This document shows, piece by piece, positions 14,574 to 19,003 of a stretch of DNA of 26,683 nucleotides. This DNA is from a virus, in the IMG/VR virus record IMGVR_UViG_3300012925_000014, positions 1 through 26,683 of that record; one strand, 5' to 3'. A model generated the notes under the pieces. It was not told the DNA's origin, ran no database searches, and saw only the letters and a list, made by a program, of their open reading frames with translations. The translations under genes were made by a program, and so were the position numbers. How positions within the stretch are numbered: the stretch's first letter is position 1; every line of letters starts with the position of its first letter.

Positions 14574-15167
14574 ATGGGAAAGAAAATATACGACTGGCCA
14601 GTCATTGCCATCGACTATAATGCAGGCATGTCATGGGATGATCTCGGGGCCAAATATGGTTGCTCCCATGAAGGTATTCAGAAAGCTCTCGCTACAGGAC
14701 GACTCATCCAGCGCTCACGCATCAAACCCAAGCGCAGGCCACGCAAGATTAAGACCAAAGAGCAGAACAGCGAATACTGCCGAAATCATTATCAAAAGAA
14801 CAAGGCCCGCTATAAGTCAAAAGCTAGGGCCAATTCTCTTGTCCGAGCCGAAAAAAGCCGGGCCATAATTTTGGAAAGATTCGCGCACGGCTGTGTGGAT
14901 TGCGGGGAGACGGATTTACTTGTTCTTGAATTTGATCACAGAGATCGAGTGGACAAAGAATACCAGATTTCCTTCCTCTGCAATCCGCGCGGCGCAAACG
15001 TGAAGAAACTCGAAACAGAACTCAAGAAATGTGACGTGAGATGCGCAAACTGTCACCGCCGTAAGACCGCCGTCGAATGCGGCTCGTGGCGTACAAAATT
15101 GGCACTGGGCACAGGTGTCGAACCTGTGATTCCGAGTCCACAGCCCGGCGGTTTACCGTTAGCCTAG
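14574..15167 (+). CDS. HNH endonuclease, antisense to the tRNA operon
   Basis: A 197-residue reading. A helical, HTH-like head (IDYNAGMSWDDLGAKYGCSHEGIQKAL) and a basic linker precede an HNH core: HGCVDCGETDLLVLEFDHRDRVDKEYQIS, then LETELKKCDVRCANCHRRKTAVECGSWR, with two Cys pairs for zinc and the H-N-H set. It is the only gene on the plus strand in the tRNA cluster, inserted between tRNA-His and tRNA-Trp. The last about 22 residues (LALGTGVEPVIP...) are an antisense reading of tRNA-His, so the stop lies inside that tRNA. No good ribosome site precedes ATG. Probably a mobile homing-type nuclease. Confidence 0.85.
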   Translation: MGKKIYDWPVIAIDYNAGMSWDDLGAKYGCSHEGIQKALATGRLIQRSRIKPKRRPRKIKTKEQNSEYCRNHYQKNKARYKSKARANSLVRAEKSRAIILERFAHGCVDCGETDLLVLEFDHRDRVDKEYQISFLCNPRGANVKKLETELKKCDVRCANCHRRKTAVECGSWRTKLALGTGVEPVIPSPQPGGLPLA

Positions 15168-15173
15168 CCCAGC
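15100..15173 (-). tRNA. tRNA-His(GTG)
   Basis: 74 bases with CCA. Acceptor GCTGGGC with GCCCAGT. Anticodon loop CTGTGGA (GTG, G37). Canonical T-loop TTCGACA. The 3' portion is overlapped on the other strand by the HNH reading. Confidence 0.92.
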
Positions 15174-15174
15174 A

Positions 15175-15245
15175 TGGTCCCGAAGGGCGGTGTCGACCCG
15201 CCCTGACAGCCGTATGAAAGCCATTTCCTCGCCGGAGGCATCGGG
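15175..15245 (-). tRNA. tRNA-Met-type (CAT), atypical D arm
   Basis: 71 bases with CCA. Acceptor CCCGATG with CTTCGGG (one T-T mismatch). Anticodon loop TTCATAC gives CAT; its stem is rich in G-U pairs. The D arm is shrunken (CCTC, CGGC loop, GAGG). T-loop GTCGACA lacks T54. It could serve as Met, fMet or Ile2 depending on modification. Confidence 0.72.
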
Positions 15246-15249
15246 ATGT

Positions 15250-15320
15250 TGGCTGGGGCTCCGAGTGTCGATCTCGATCGCCGAGCTTCAAAGGCCCAGG
15301 CCGGCGCCGGCCGCGCCCCA
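15250..15320 (-). tRNA. tRNA-Gln(TTG)
   Basis: 71 bases with CCA. Acceptor TGGGGCG with AGCCCCA (T1-A72 as usual for Gln; the seventh pair is G-A). Anticodon loop CTTTGAA. T-loop ATCGACA (A54). The D arm is GC-rich and compact. Confidence 0.82.
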
Positions 15321-15325
15321 TCAAA

Positions 15326-15401
15326 TGGTAGACCATGACGGTACTGACCCGTCGTCTCCGGGGTGAAGGCCCGGGATGCTATGCCTTTGCACCAATGGTC
15401 C
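15326..15401 (-). tRNA. tRNA-Glu(TTC) with C33
   Basis: 76 bases with CCA. Perfect acceptor GGACCAT with ATGGTCT (one G-U). Anticodon stem CCGGG/CCCGG holds loop CCTTCAC: anticodon TTC but C instead of the near-universal T at position 33. T-loop GTCAGTA lacks T54, T55 and C56. Confidence 0.82.
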
Positions 15402-15402
15402 A

Positions 15403-15477
15403 TGGAGCGGGCACCGAGTAACGATCTCGGCTCCTCAGTTTGGAAGACTGGTGGACATCCATCTATCCCATACCCGC
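15403..15477 (-). tRNA. tRNA-Gly(TCC)
   Basis: 75 bases with CCA and T73 as usual for Gly. Acceptor GCGGGTA with TGCCCGC. Anticodon loop CTTCCAA. T-loop ATCGTTA (A54). Confidence 0.9.
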
Positions 15478-15488
15478 ATGTTAATTTT

Positions 15489-15576
15489 TGGCGGAAGGTC
15501 GGAGACACGATCACCACACCGTTGCCAGTGCCACATCCTTAGCAGGGAGTGCCGGCGCCTCGCCGGTTGACCTTCC
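15489..15576 (-). tRNA. tRNA-Ser(GCT)
   Basis: 88 bases with CCA and a long variable arm as expected for Ser. Acceptor GGAAGGT with ACCTTCC is perfect. Anticodon loop CTGCTAA. T-loop ATCGTGT (A54). Confidence 0.9.
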
Positions 15577-15582
15577 GTGAAT

Positions 15583-15659
15583 TGGTCTCGCCGCGGCGAT
15601 TCGAACGCCGACACATCCGTTTAGGAGACGAAGGCCCTTTCCAGTTGGGCGACGGCGAG
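15583..15659 (-). tRNA. tRNA-Arg(CCT)
   Basis: 77 bases with CCA. Perfect acceptor CTCGCCG with CGGCGAG. Anticodon loop CTCCTAA in a TTCGT/ACGGA stem. Canonical T-loop TTCGAAT. One base separates it from the next tRNA-like gene. Confidence 0.93.
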
Positions 15660-15660
15660 A

Positions 15661-15742
15661 TGGAGCCCAGAGCGTGATTCGAACACGCGATTTCAGTTCC
15701 ACTACCGTTCGCGATTTAGAAGATCGCTCGGACTACCTGGGC
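15661..15742 (-). tRNA. Atypical tRNA-Arg-like (TCT) with displaced D-like element
   Basis: 82 bases with CCA, T73, acceptor GCCCAGG with TCTGGGC, and a canonical T arm (GCGTG, TTCGAAT, CACGC). A perfect anticodon arm GCGAT-CTTCTAA-ATCGC follows the acceptor after only eight bases, leaving no room for a D arm. A 22-base segment containing ACGGTAGTGGAAC, which looks like a D-loop, lies between anticodon and T arms instead. Confidence 0.6.
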
Positions 15743-15744
15743 AT

Positions 15745-15820
15745 TGGAGATGCAGGCGAGATTCGAACTCGCGTATCCAGGCTTTGCAGGCCCGGCCGTA
15801 ACCACTCCGGTCACTGCATC
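15745..15820 (-). tRNA. tRNA-Cys(GCA)
   Basis: 76 bases with CCA and T73. Perfect acceptor GATGCAG with CTGCATC. Anticodon loop CTGCAAA. Normal D arm and T-loop TTCGAAT. Confidence 0.95.
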
Positions 15821-15824
15821 ATAT

Positions 15825-15894
15825 TGGCTGCGGAGGAGGGACTTGAACCCGCGTCATCCGATTCAGAGTCGGACTTACCGCCTTGGTCTCCGCA
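15825..15894 (-). tRNA. tRNA-Gln(CTG)
   Basis: 70 bases with CCA. Perfect acceptor TGCGGAG with CTCCGCA (T1-A72). Perfect anticodon stem TCCGA/TCGGA with loop CTCTGAA. Short D arm. T-loop TTCAAGT. Confidence 0.92.
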
Positions 15895-15897
15895 AAA

Positions 15898-15973
15898 TGG
15901 TCAGGGTGGGTGGTCACGATCCACCGGCCTCTCGCTTCCGAAGCGAGCACTCTTCCTACTGAGCTACACCCTG
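15898..15973 (-). tRNA. tRNA-Pro(CGG)
   Basis: 76 bases with CCA. Perfect acceptor CAGGGTG with CACCCTG. Perfect anticodon stem CTCGC/GCGAG with loop TTCGGAA. Canonical D arm (TAGCTCAGTAGG). T-loop ATCGTGA (A54). Confidence 0.95.
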
Positions 15974-15978
15974 TTGAT

Positions 15979-16062
15979 TGGCGTCGGCGGCAGGAGTCGA
16001 ACCCGCATCTTCCGTTTCCAGTTACCTTTGTCCTGATTCGTAGTCAGGGGGGCTACGCCGAC
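15979..16062 (-). tRNA. Atypical tRNA-Arg-like (ACG) with displaced D-like element
   Basis: 84 bases with CCA. Perfect acceptor GTCGGCG with CGCCGAC and canonical T arm (loop TTCGACT). A perfect anticodon arm CCTGA-CTACGAA-TCAGG follows the acceptor after only seven bases. A 25-base segment with AAGGTAACTGGAAAC sits before the T arm. This is the same rearranged order as the TCT gene at 15661. The 5' ten bases overlap the end of the upstream HNH gene. Confidence 0.6.
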
Positions 16063-16445
16063 AATCTATCTAGATAGTCTTTTTTCCACTTTCTGCAGGC
16101 CTCGTTCCAAGCGATTCGACAAGGCTCACATCGACATCGGTTATTGCGATAGCAGGATGCTGTGCCGTGCTTGGGAGCATGTATTTCCTTATGATGCTCG
16201 ACGCACCGCAATTCACATTTCTCAAGCTCCTTCAAAAGAACCGCCCATGGCCAAGAGTGGAATGTCGATATCGTAAATTCTTTAGCCTGCGGGTCGATAT
16301 GATGGGTTTGCAGGCCATCGATGGCACCGCAGACGACACAACTCCCACCAAGATGGGCGATCACCTTGGCCATCCTCTTCTTGTAACGCTCGCGAGAGTA
16401 GGCGGCCTGCCACTCTCTTCGCTCGTCATCATTCTTCCATTTCAT
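16053..16445 (-). CDS. HNH endonuclease inserted between tRNA-Glu and tRNA-Arg
   Basis: A 130-residue protein. The zinc/HNH core is GGSCVVCGAIDGLQTHHIDPQAKEFTIS, then LEKCELRCVEHHKEIHAPKHG; a later CYRNNRCRCEPC adds more Cys. The ATG starts directly after the CCA of tRNA-Glu (CCAATG) and the TAG lies ten bases into the next tRNA, so the gene fills the gap exactly. No Shine-Dalgarno is present ahead of the ATG, since that DNA is tRNA acceptor stem. Probably a free-standing homing nuclease co-transcribed with the tRNAs. Confidence 0.85.
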   Translation of the reverse strand: MKWKNDDERREWQAAYSRERYKKRMAKVIAHLGGSCVVCGAIDGLQTHHIDPQAKEFTISTFHSWPWAVLLKELEKCELRCVEHHKEIHAPKHGTASCYRNNRCRCEPCRIAWNEACRKWKKDYLDRLSA

Positions 16446-16520
16446 TGGCAGACCTGCGGGGGATCGAACCCCGTTCCCCGGATTGAGAATCCAGCTATCC
16501 TACCAATAGACGACAGGTCC
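16446..16520 (-). tRNA. tRNA-Glu(CTC)
   Basis: 75 bases with CCA. Acceptor GGACCTG with CAGGTCT (one G-U). Anticodon stem CTGGA/TCCGG, loop TTCTCAA. T-loop TTCGATC. The HNH gene starts at its 3' end. Confidence 0.92.
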
Positions 16521-16525
16521 GTAAA

Positions 16526-16602
16526 TGGCTTCGGAGGTGGGTTACGATCCCACATCGACACGTGTTAACAGCACGCCGTCCTTCCCATTTGACTACTCCG
16601 AA
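16526..16602 (-). tRNA. tRNA-Asn(GTT)
   Basis: 77 bases with CCA. Perfect acceptor TTCGGAG with CTCCGAA. Anticodon loop CTGTTAA. T-loop ATCGTAA (A54). Confidence 0.93.
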
Positions 16603-16604
16603 CT

Positions 16605-16676
16605 TGGTGGAGAGCAGGGGTGTCGATCCCCTCCGGCCAATCTTGCAAGGATCGGCAGCGCCCCGGCGCGCTCCCC
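16605..16676 (-). tRNA. tRNA-Ala(TGC)
   Basis: 72 bases with CCA and A73. Acceptor GGGGAGC with GCTCTCC (one G-U). Anticodon loop CTTGCAA. T-loop ATCGACA (A54). Confidence 0.92.
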
Positions 16677-16680
16677 GTAT

Positions 16681-16756
16681 TGGTGCCCTGCGCCTGATTC
16701 GAACAGGCCTACTCCGCCTTTCACGCGGCCGCAATCACCAGATTTGCTAACAGGGC
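16681..16756 (-). tRNA. tRNA-Phe(GAA)
   Basis: 76 bases with CCA. Acceptor GCCCTGT with GCAGGGC (one G-U). Anticodon loop GTGAAAG. Canonical T-loop TTCGAAT. Confidence 0.93.
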
Positions 16757-16760
16757 GAAT

Positions 16761-16834
16761 TGGCGCGGACACCGAGAGTCGAACTCGGGCCACCTCGTTG
16801 GCAACGAGGGAGACTGCCGTAATCCTTTGTCCGC
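16761..16834 (-). tRNA. tRNA-Gly(GCC)
   Basis: 74 bases with CCA. Perfect acceptor GCGGACA with TGTCCGC. Perfect anticodon stem CCTCG/CGAGG, loop TTGCCAA. G73 rather than the usual T73 of Gly. T-loop TTCGACT. Confidence 0.88.
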
Positions 16835-16835
16835 A

Positions 16836-16921
16836 TGGTGCCCCACCCAGGGAACGATCCTGGCCAGCCCGAAGGCGTCCGTTTTACAGACGGCGCTGCG
16901 TCCTTAGCAGCCTACTGAGGC
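16836..16921 (-). tRNA. tRNA-Tyr(GTA)
   Basis: 86 bases with CCA and a long variable arm (GCC-TTCG-GGC), as in bacterial Tyr. Acceptor GCCTCAG with GTGGGGC (one G-U, one G-G mismatch). Anticodon loop CTGTAAA. T-loop ATCGTTC (A54). Confidence 0.88.
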
Positions 16922-16925
16922 AAAA

Positions 16926-16979
16926 TGTACAGGCGAGCGGTCACACCGCAGTTCAAAGACCTTCTTTCGGTCTACCTGT
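16926..16979 (-). other. T-shaped structured insert between tRNA-Met and tRNA-Tyr
   Basis: The stretch folds into a closing stem (16929-16933 with 16975-16979), an arm AGACC/GGTCT (16957-16961 with 16969-16973) with a seven-base loop, and an arm GCGGT/ACCGC (16937-16941 with 16945-16949) with a three-base loop. There is no CCA and no usable anticodon. It could be a processing spacer, a tRNA remnant or a small RNA. Confidence 0.45.
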
Positions 16980-16980
16980 T

Positions 16981-17062
16981 TGGTTGCGGGACACGGGAGT
17001 CGAACCCGCTATCCTCACGTTATGAGCGTGAGATGGTCAAGTGTCCGTTCCACTCGCCCGCA
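16981..17062 (-). tRNA. tRNA-Met-type (CAT)
   Basis: 82 bases with CCA. Acceptor TGCGGGC with TCCCGCA (last pair mismatched). Anticodon stem TCACG/CGTGA with loop CTCATAA. The D region is long (24 bases) and one extra base lies before the acceptor 3' strand. T-loop TTCGACT. It may decode Met or, if lysidine-modified, ATA. Confidence 0.82.
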
Positions 17063-17064
17063 AT

Positions 17065-17155
17065 TGGTGCGCCGCTTGAACTCGGTCGCATATCGTCGAG
17101 TACATCCGTCGATCGATAGGAACCCGCTCGCGCGACATGCGCGCTCACGAGGATA
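17065..17155 (-). other. tRNA-like remnant with CCA end and strong hairpin
   Basis: The 3' side ends GGCGCACCA with a GTTCAA just before, like a T-loop and acceptor, but no matching 5' acceptor strand can be found. A GCGCG/CGCGC hairpin (17130-17134 with 17140-17144) occupies the 5' half. Probably a decayed tRNA or structured spacer. Confidence 0.35.
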
Positions 17156-17244
17156 TGGCGGGTGAGGGGTAGTACCGCCCTCCATGCCCGAAGGCACCTT
17201 TGGTTTTCGAGACCAAGCTAGGGACTTCCCTAGTTCTCTCACCC
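17156..17244 (-). tRNA. tRNA-Ser(CGA)
   Basis: 89 bases with CCA and a long variable arm. Perfect acceptor GGGTGAG with CTCACCC. Perfect anticodon stem TTGGT/ACCAA with loop CTCGAAA. The T-loop (GGTACTA) lacks the TTC signature. Confidence 0.9.
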
Positions 17245-17247
17245 GAT

Positions 17248-17323
17248 TGGTGATCCCCCGGTGATTCGAACACCGTATCTCAACTTTCGGAGAGTTGCGT
17301 CTTTTCCATCCGACTCGGGGACC
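17248..17323 (-). tRNA. tRNA-Arg(CCG)
   Basis: 76 bases with CCA. Acceptor GGTCCCC with GGGGATC (one G-U). Perfect anticodon stem CAACT/AGTTG, loop CTCCGAA. T-loop TTCGAAT. The RusA-like stop codon ends one base before its 5' end. Confidence 0.94.
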
Positions 17324-17324
17324 G

Positions 17325-17696
17325 TTATTTTCCCTTACGCCTTACCTTGCCGCGCTCGAAGGCACCGTTCGGCCAGAAGCAATCCATCGTTACCTTAGCA
17401 ATCAGGCCATCGTCGGTGAACACCGCCGGTCCCTTCAGCGTCATACCGTCCACCGCCTGCTCGAATGCAAGGTAGCTTCCACCGCGGTCCGGAGACGCTG
17501 GATTGACGAAAAACAGATCGAGGTCTGTTGGCTCGTCCAGCGGCACAGGCACTCCAGCGGTCATGCAGGCCGCGTACAGCGCCTCCCGGTAGCGCTGGAT
17601 CACCGCGAGGTGCATGCGCCGGTGCGGGGCGTCATGGATCGACATCCGCAGCAAAGCTGGAAACCGGTCTGGGAAGTATTTGACGATGATCTTCAT
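17325..17696 (-). CDS. Second RusA-like resolvase gene within the tRNA cluster
   Basis: A 123-residue protein. LDEPTDLDLFFVNPASPDRGGSYLAFEQAVDGMTLKGPAVFTDDGLIAKVTM follows the RusA plan: a strand, Asp followed by a helix, then DDGLIAKV as the later acidic motif. It is shorter and more divergent than the RusA at 5494, with Asp-Arg-Gly replacing Asp-x-Asp-Asn. The ATG shares its A with the final A of the tRNA-Met CCA (CCATG), and the TAA ends one base before tRNA-Arg(CCG), so the gene exactly fills the space between two tRNAs. No separate ribosome site is visible. Confidence 0.65.
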   Translation of the reverse strand: MKIIVKYFPDRFPALLRMSIHDAPHRRMHLAVIQRYREALYAACMTAGVPVPLDEPTDLDLFFVNPASPDRGGSYLAFEQAVDGMTLKGPAVFTDDGLIAKVTMDCFWPNGAFERGKVRRKGK

Positions 17697-17771
17697 GGTG
17701 CACGTTCGGAGGATCGAACTCCGTCCTCTTGCTGTTATGAGCAGCCGGCCGTCCCATCTGGCTCAGCGTGC
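17696..17771 (-). tRNA. tRNA-Met-type (CAT)
   Basis: 76 bases with CCA. Acceptor GCACGCT with AACGTGC (one mismatch). Anticodon stem GCTG/CAGC with loop CTCATAA. T-loop TTCGATC. The last A of CCA is also the A of the RusA-like ATG. Confidence 0.88.
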
Positions 17772-17775
17772 GAAT

Positions 17776-17849
17776 TGGTCAGGGTACGCAGAGTCGAACT
17801 GCGGCTGCATGCTTCCAAAGCACACCGACTACCGTAATCTTTCACCCTG
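17776..17849 (-). tRNA. tRNA-Pro(TGG)
   Basis: 74 bases with CCA. Acceptor CAGGGTG with TACCCTG (one G-U). Anticodon loop TTTGGAA. T-loop TTCGACT. Confidence 0.93.
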
Positions 17850-17853
17850 TCGC

Positions 17854-17916
17854 GAGAGGCCGGATGGCTCCGTTATCCTTGCGACCAAAGCCGTTTGGTC
17901 ACTCAGTACGCCTCTC
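17854..17916 (-). other. tRNA-like element with perfect acceptor-like stem but no CCA
   Basis: A perfect 7-bp closing stem GAGAGGC/GCCTCTC (17910-17916 with 17854-17860) encloses a strong arm GACCAAA/TTTGGTC and a weaker GGAT/ATCC arm. The 3' end is GCGA, not CCA, and no anticodon with T33 exists. At 63 bases it mimics a tRNA in shape and position. Confidence 0.45.
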
Positions 17917-17921
17917 AGAAT

Positions 17922-17996
17922 TGGCGACCGCTGCGGGGAATGATCCCGCCTCACGTCATGGACAGTGACGCTGCCTCACCTGATGCATAAGCGGCC
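17922..17996 (-). tRNA. tRNA-Asp(GTC)
   Basis: 75 bases with CCA and G73. Acceptor GGCCGCT with AGCGGTC (one G-U). Perfect anticodon stem CGTCA/TGACG, loop CTGTCCA. T-loop ATCATTC (A54). Confidence 0.94.
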
Positions 17997-17997
17997 A

Positions 17998-18073
17998 TGG
18001 TGTGCACAGGGAGATTCGAACTCCCACTGAACGCGATCTCAACGCGATCCCTCTGCCGTTGGGGTACGTGCAC
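17998..18073 (-). tRNA. tRNA-Leu(GAG), short variable loop
   Basis: 76 bases with CCA. Acceptor GTGCACG with TGTGCAC (one G-U). Anticodon loop TTGAGAT gives GAG. The variable loop is only about five bases, unlike normal bacterial Leu tRNAs with a long variable arm. T-loop TTCGAAT. Identity is by anticodon only. Confidence 0.8.
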
Positions 18074-18078
18074 ATGAT

Positions 18079-18152
18079 TGGTCAACCGCCACGGTAACGA
18101 TCCGTGTTCCCGGGGTTAAGAGGCCCGTGCATCACCTTAATGCTTGCGGTCG
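18079..18152 (-). tRNA. tRNA-Lys(CTT)
   Basis: 74 bases with CCA. Acceptor CGACCGC with GCGGTTG (one G-U). Anticodon loop CTCTTAA with a C-C mismatch at the base of the loop. T-loop ATCGTTA (A54). Confidence 0.9.
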
Positions 18153-18156
18153 ATGA

Positions 18157-18231
18157 TGGTGGATCACCCCGGTACTGCCCCGGGTTCGCATGGGTTAAAA
18201 GGCCAGCGTGCTACTTTCCTACTCGTGATCC
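18157..18231 (-). tRNA. tRNA-Lys(TTT)
   Basis: 75 bases with CCA. Perfect acceptor GGATCAC with GTGATCC. Anticodon loop CTTTTAA with a C-C mismatch at the loop base, shared with Lys(CTT). T-loop GGCAGTA lacks the TTC signature. Confidence 0.88.
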
Positions 18232-18236
18232 GGTGA

Positions 18237-18356
18237 TCACGAGCATTTCAGATTGCGCTCCTCGCACACCACGATCGTGCCGGTGTCCGCGAAGTGATGG
18301 ACCCAGCGTCGCCGCAGGCGCACGGGCTGGAGACCGAACTGACAATGGACGCACAT
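18237..18356 (-). CDS. 39-residue zinc-ribbon-like protein in the tRNA cluster
   Basis: A tiny gene starting MCVHCQFGLQ with AGGAGG six bases ahead of the ATG, a much better ribosome site than most genes here. A CxxC pair at residues 2-5, His residues in RRRWVHHFADTG and two later Cys (VVCEERNLKC) suggest a single zinc ribbon or treble-clef-like fold. A stop follows six bases before tRNA-Lys(TTT). Small phage zinc proteins of this kind often bind nucleic acid or host enzymes, but no function can be assigned. Confidence 0.62.
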   Translation of the reverse strand: MCVHCQFGLQPVRLRRRWVHHFADTGTIVVCEERNLKCS

Positions 18357-18371
18357 GGGCGACCTCCTGGT

Positions 18372-18441
18372 TGGTGCTCGGTGACGGCTCGCACCATCGC
18401 ACGGTGTATACGTCGCGCGCCGTGCCTTGCGAAGACCGAGC
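18372..18441 (-). tRNA. tRNA-like gene, anticodon not assignable
   Basis: 70 bases with CCA. Perfect acceptor GCTCGGT with ACCGAGC and a T-like arm GATGG/CCGTC with a six-base loop. Where the anticodon arm should be there is a 6-bp stem GCACGG/CCGTGC with a 15-base loop containing GTATAC, so no standard anticodon. It may be an altered Val-type tRNA or an inactive one. Confidence 0.45.
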
Positions 18442-18445
18442 ATGA

Positions 18446-18520
18446 TGGTAGTCCCTGCAGGTTTCGATCCTGCTTTCCGCGGGTATCGACCGCGTGCCTT
18501 AGCCACTAGACGAAGGGACC
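18446..18520 (-). tRNA. tRNA-Ile(GAT) with C33
   Basis: 75 bases with CCA. Acceptor GGTCCCT with AGGGACT (one G-U). Perfect anticodon stem CGCGG/CCGCG holds loop TCGATAC: GAT with C instead of T at 33. D arm GTCT/AGGC normal; body resembles Glu tRNAs. T-loop ATCGAAA (A54). Confidence 0.82.
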
Positions 18521-18525
18521 GTTGA

Positions 18526-18600
18526 TGGTGCGCGCTGCAGGGGATGATCCTGCCGCCTCCGGCGTGTCATACCGGCGCTCTACCGCTGAGCTAAGCGCGC
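18526..18600 (-). tRNA. tRNA-Val(GAC)
   Basis: 75 bases with CCA. Perfect acceptor GCGCGCT with AGCGCGC. Anticodon stem CCGGT/GCCGG, loop ATGACAC. Canonical D arm (TAGCTCAGCGG). T-loop ATCATCC (A54). Confidence 0.94.
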
Positions 18601-18609
18601 TTGAATTTA

Positions 18610-18655
18610 CGCCGCTGCAGCGGCGGGTGAACTCTGGGCTGCAGGCCCGCTTCAC
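18610..18655 (-). other. Structured insert: 16-bp palindrome plus hairpin
   Basis: 18610-18625 is a perfect 16-bp palindrome (CGCCGCTG and its complement). Next to it GTGAA/TTCAC (18627-18631 with 18651-18655) encloses GGGC/GCCC. It lies between the two Val tRNAs and has no tRNA or coding features. Confidence 0.4.
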
Positions 18656-18660
18656 CGTGC

Positions 18661-18735
18661 TGGTACTCCCTCCCGGGATCGAGCCGGGTCATGCCGCGGT
18701 GTAGGCGCGGTGCCTTCCCATCTGGCGCAGGGAGC
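18661..18735 (-). tRNA. tRNA-Val(TAC) with C33
   Basis: 75 bases with CCA. Acceptor GCTCCCT with AGGGAGT (one G-U). Perfect anticodon stem CCGCG/CGCGG, loop CCTACAC: TAC with C at 33. T-loop CTCGATC (C54). Confidence 0.85.
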
Positions 18736-18832
18736 GTGAATTGTGCCCGGGTCTCCGTAGAGCATAAATTCGGGTATTCGGCCCGAACCACCGCATCGTC
18801 TCTCCGCCGATGCCCCGGTTCCTTGTGTGTCG
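18736..18832 (-). other. Structured spacer without a clear tRNA
   Basis: About 97 bases between tRNA-Val and tRNA-Leu. On the minus strand there are strong hairpins: GCATCG/CGATGC, and TTCGGG/CCCGAA with a seven-base loop CCGAATA that resembles an anticodon arm (GAA, C33). The 3' side reads CCCGGGCACA, close to a discriminator plus a broken CCA. Possibly a decayed Phe-type tRNA; nothing coding is evident. Confidence 0.35.
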
Positions 18833-18912
18833 TGGTACCCCGAGCAGGACTCGAACCCGCAAGAACAAACTGCCTTTGAAGCAGCGGCGTCTACCAATTC
18901 CGCCATCGGGGC
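18833..18912 (-). tRNA. tRNA-Leu(CAA)
   Basis: 80 bases with CCA. Acceptor GCCCCGA with TCGGGGT (one G-U). The D region (TGGCGGAATTGGTAGACGC) is Leu-like. Anticodon loop TTCAAAG. Variable region shorter than usual for Leu. T-loop TTCGAGT. Confidence 0.93.
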
Positions 18913-18915
18913 AAA

Positions 18916-19002
18916 TGGTGCGTAAGGGGAGAATCGAACTCCCATGGCTGCTAACCGCTGGTGTCTGAAGCCAGTGCGTCTACCAAATTCCGCCACTCAC
19001 GC
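18916..19002 (-). tRNA. tRNA-Leu(CAG)
   Basis: 87 bases with CCA and long variable arm, as for Leu. Acceptor GCGTGAG with CTTACGC (one G-U). Anticodon loop TTCAGAC. D arm Leu-like. T-loop TTCGATT. Confidence 0.95.
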
Positions 19003-19003
19003 A

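Noticed and set aside
15674-17025. Several plus-strand frames with repeats such as TRVEPA-like peptides in the tRNA array
   Set aside because: They are antisense translations of tRNA genes, a well-known annotation artefact.
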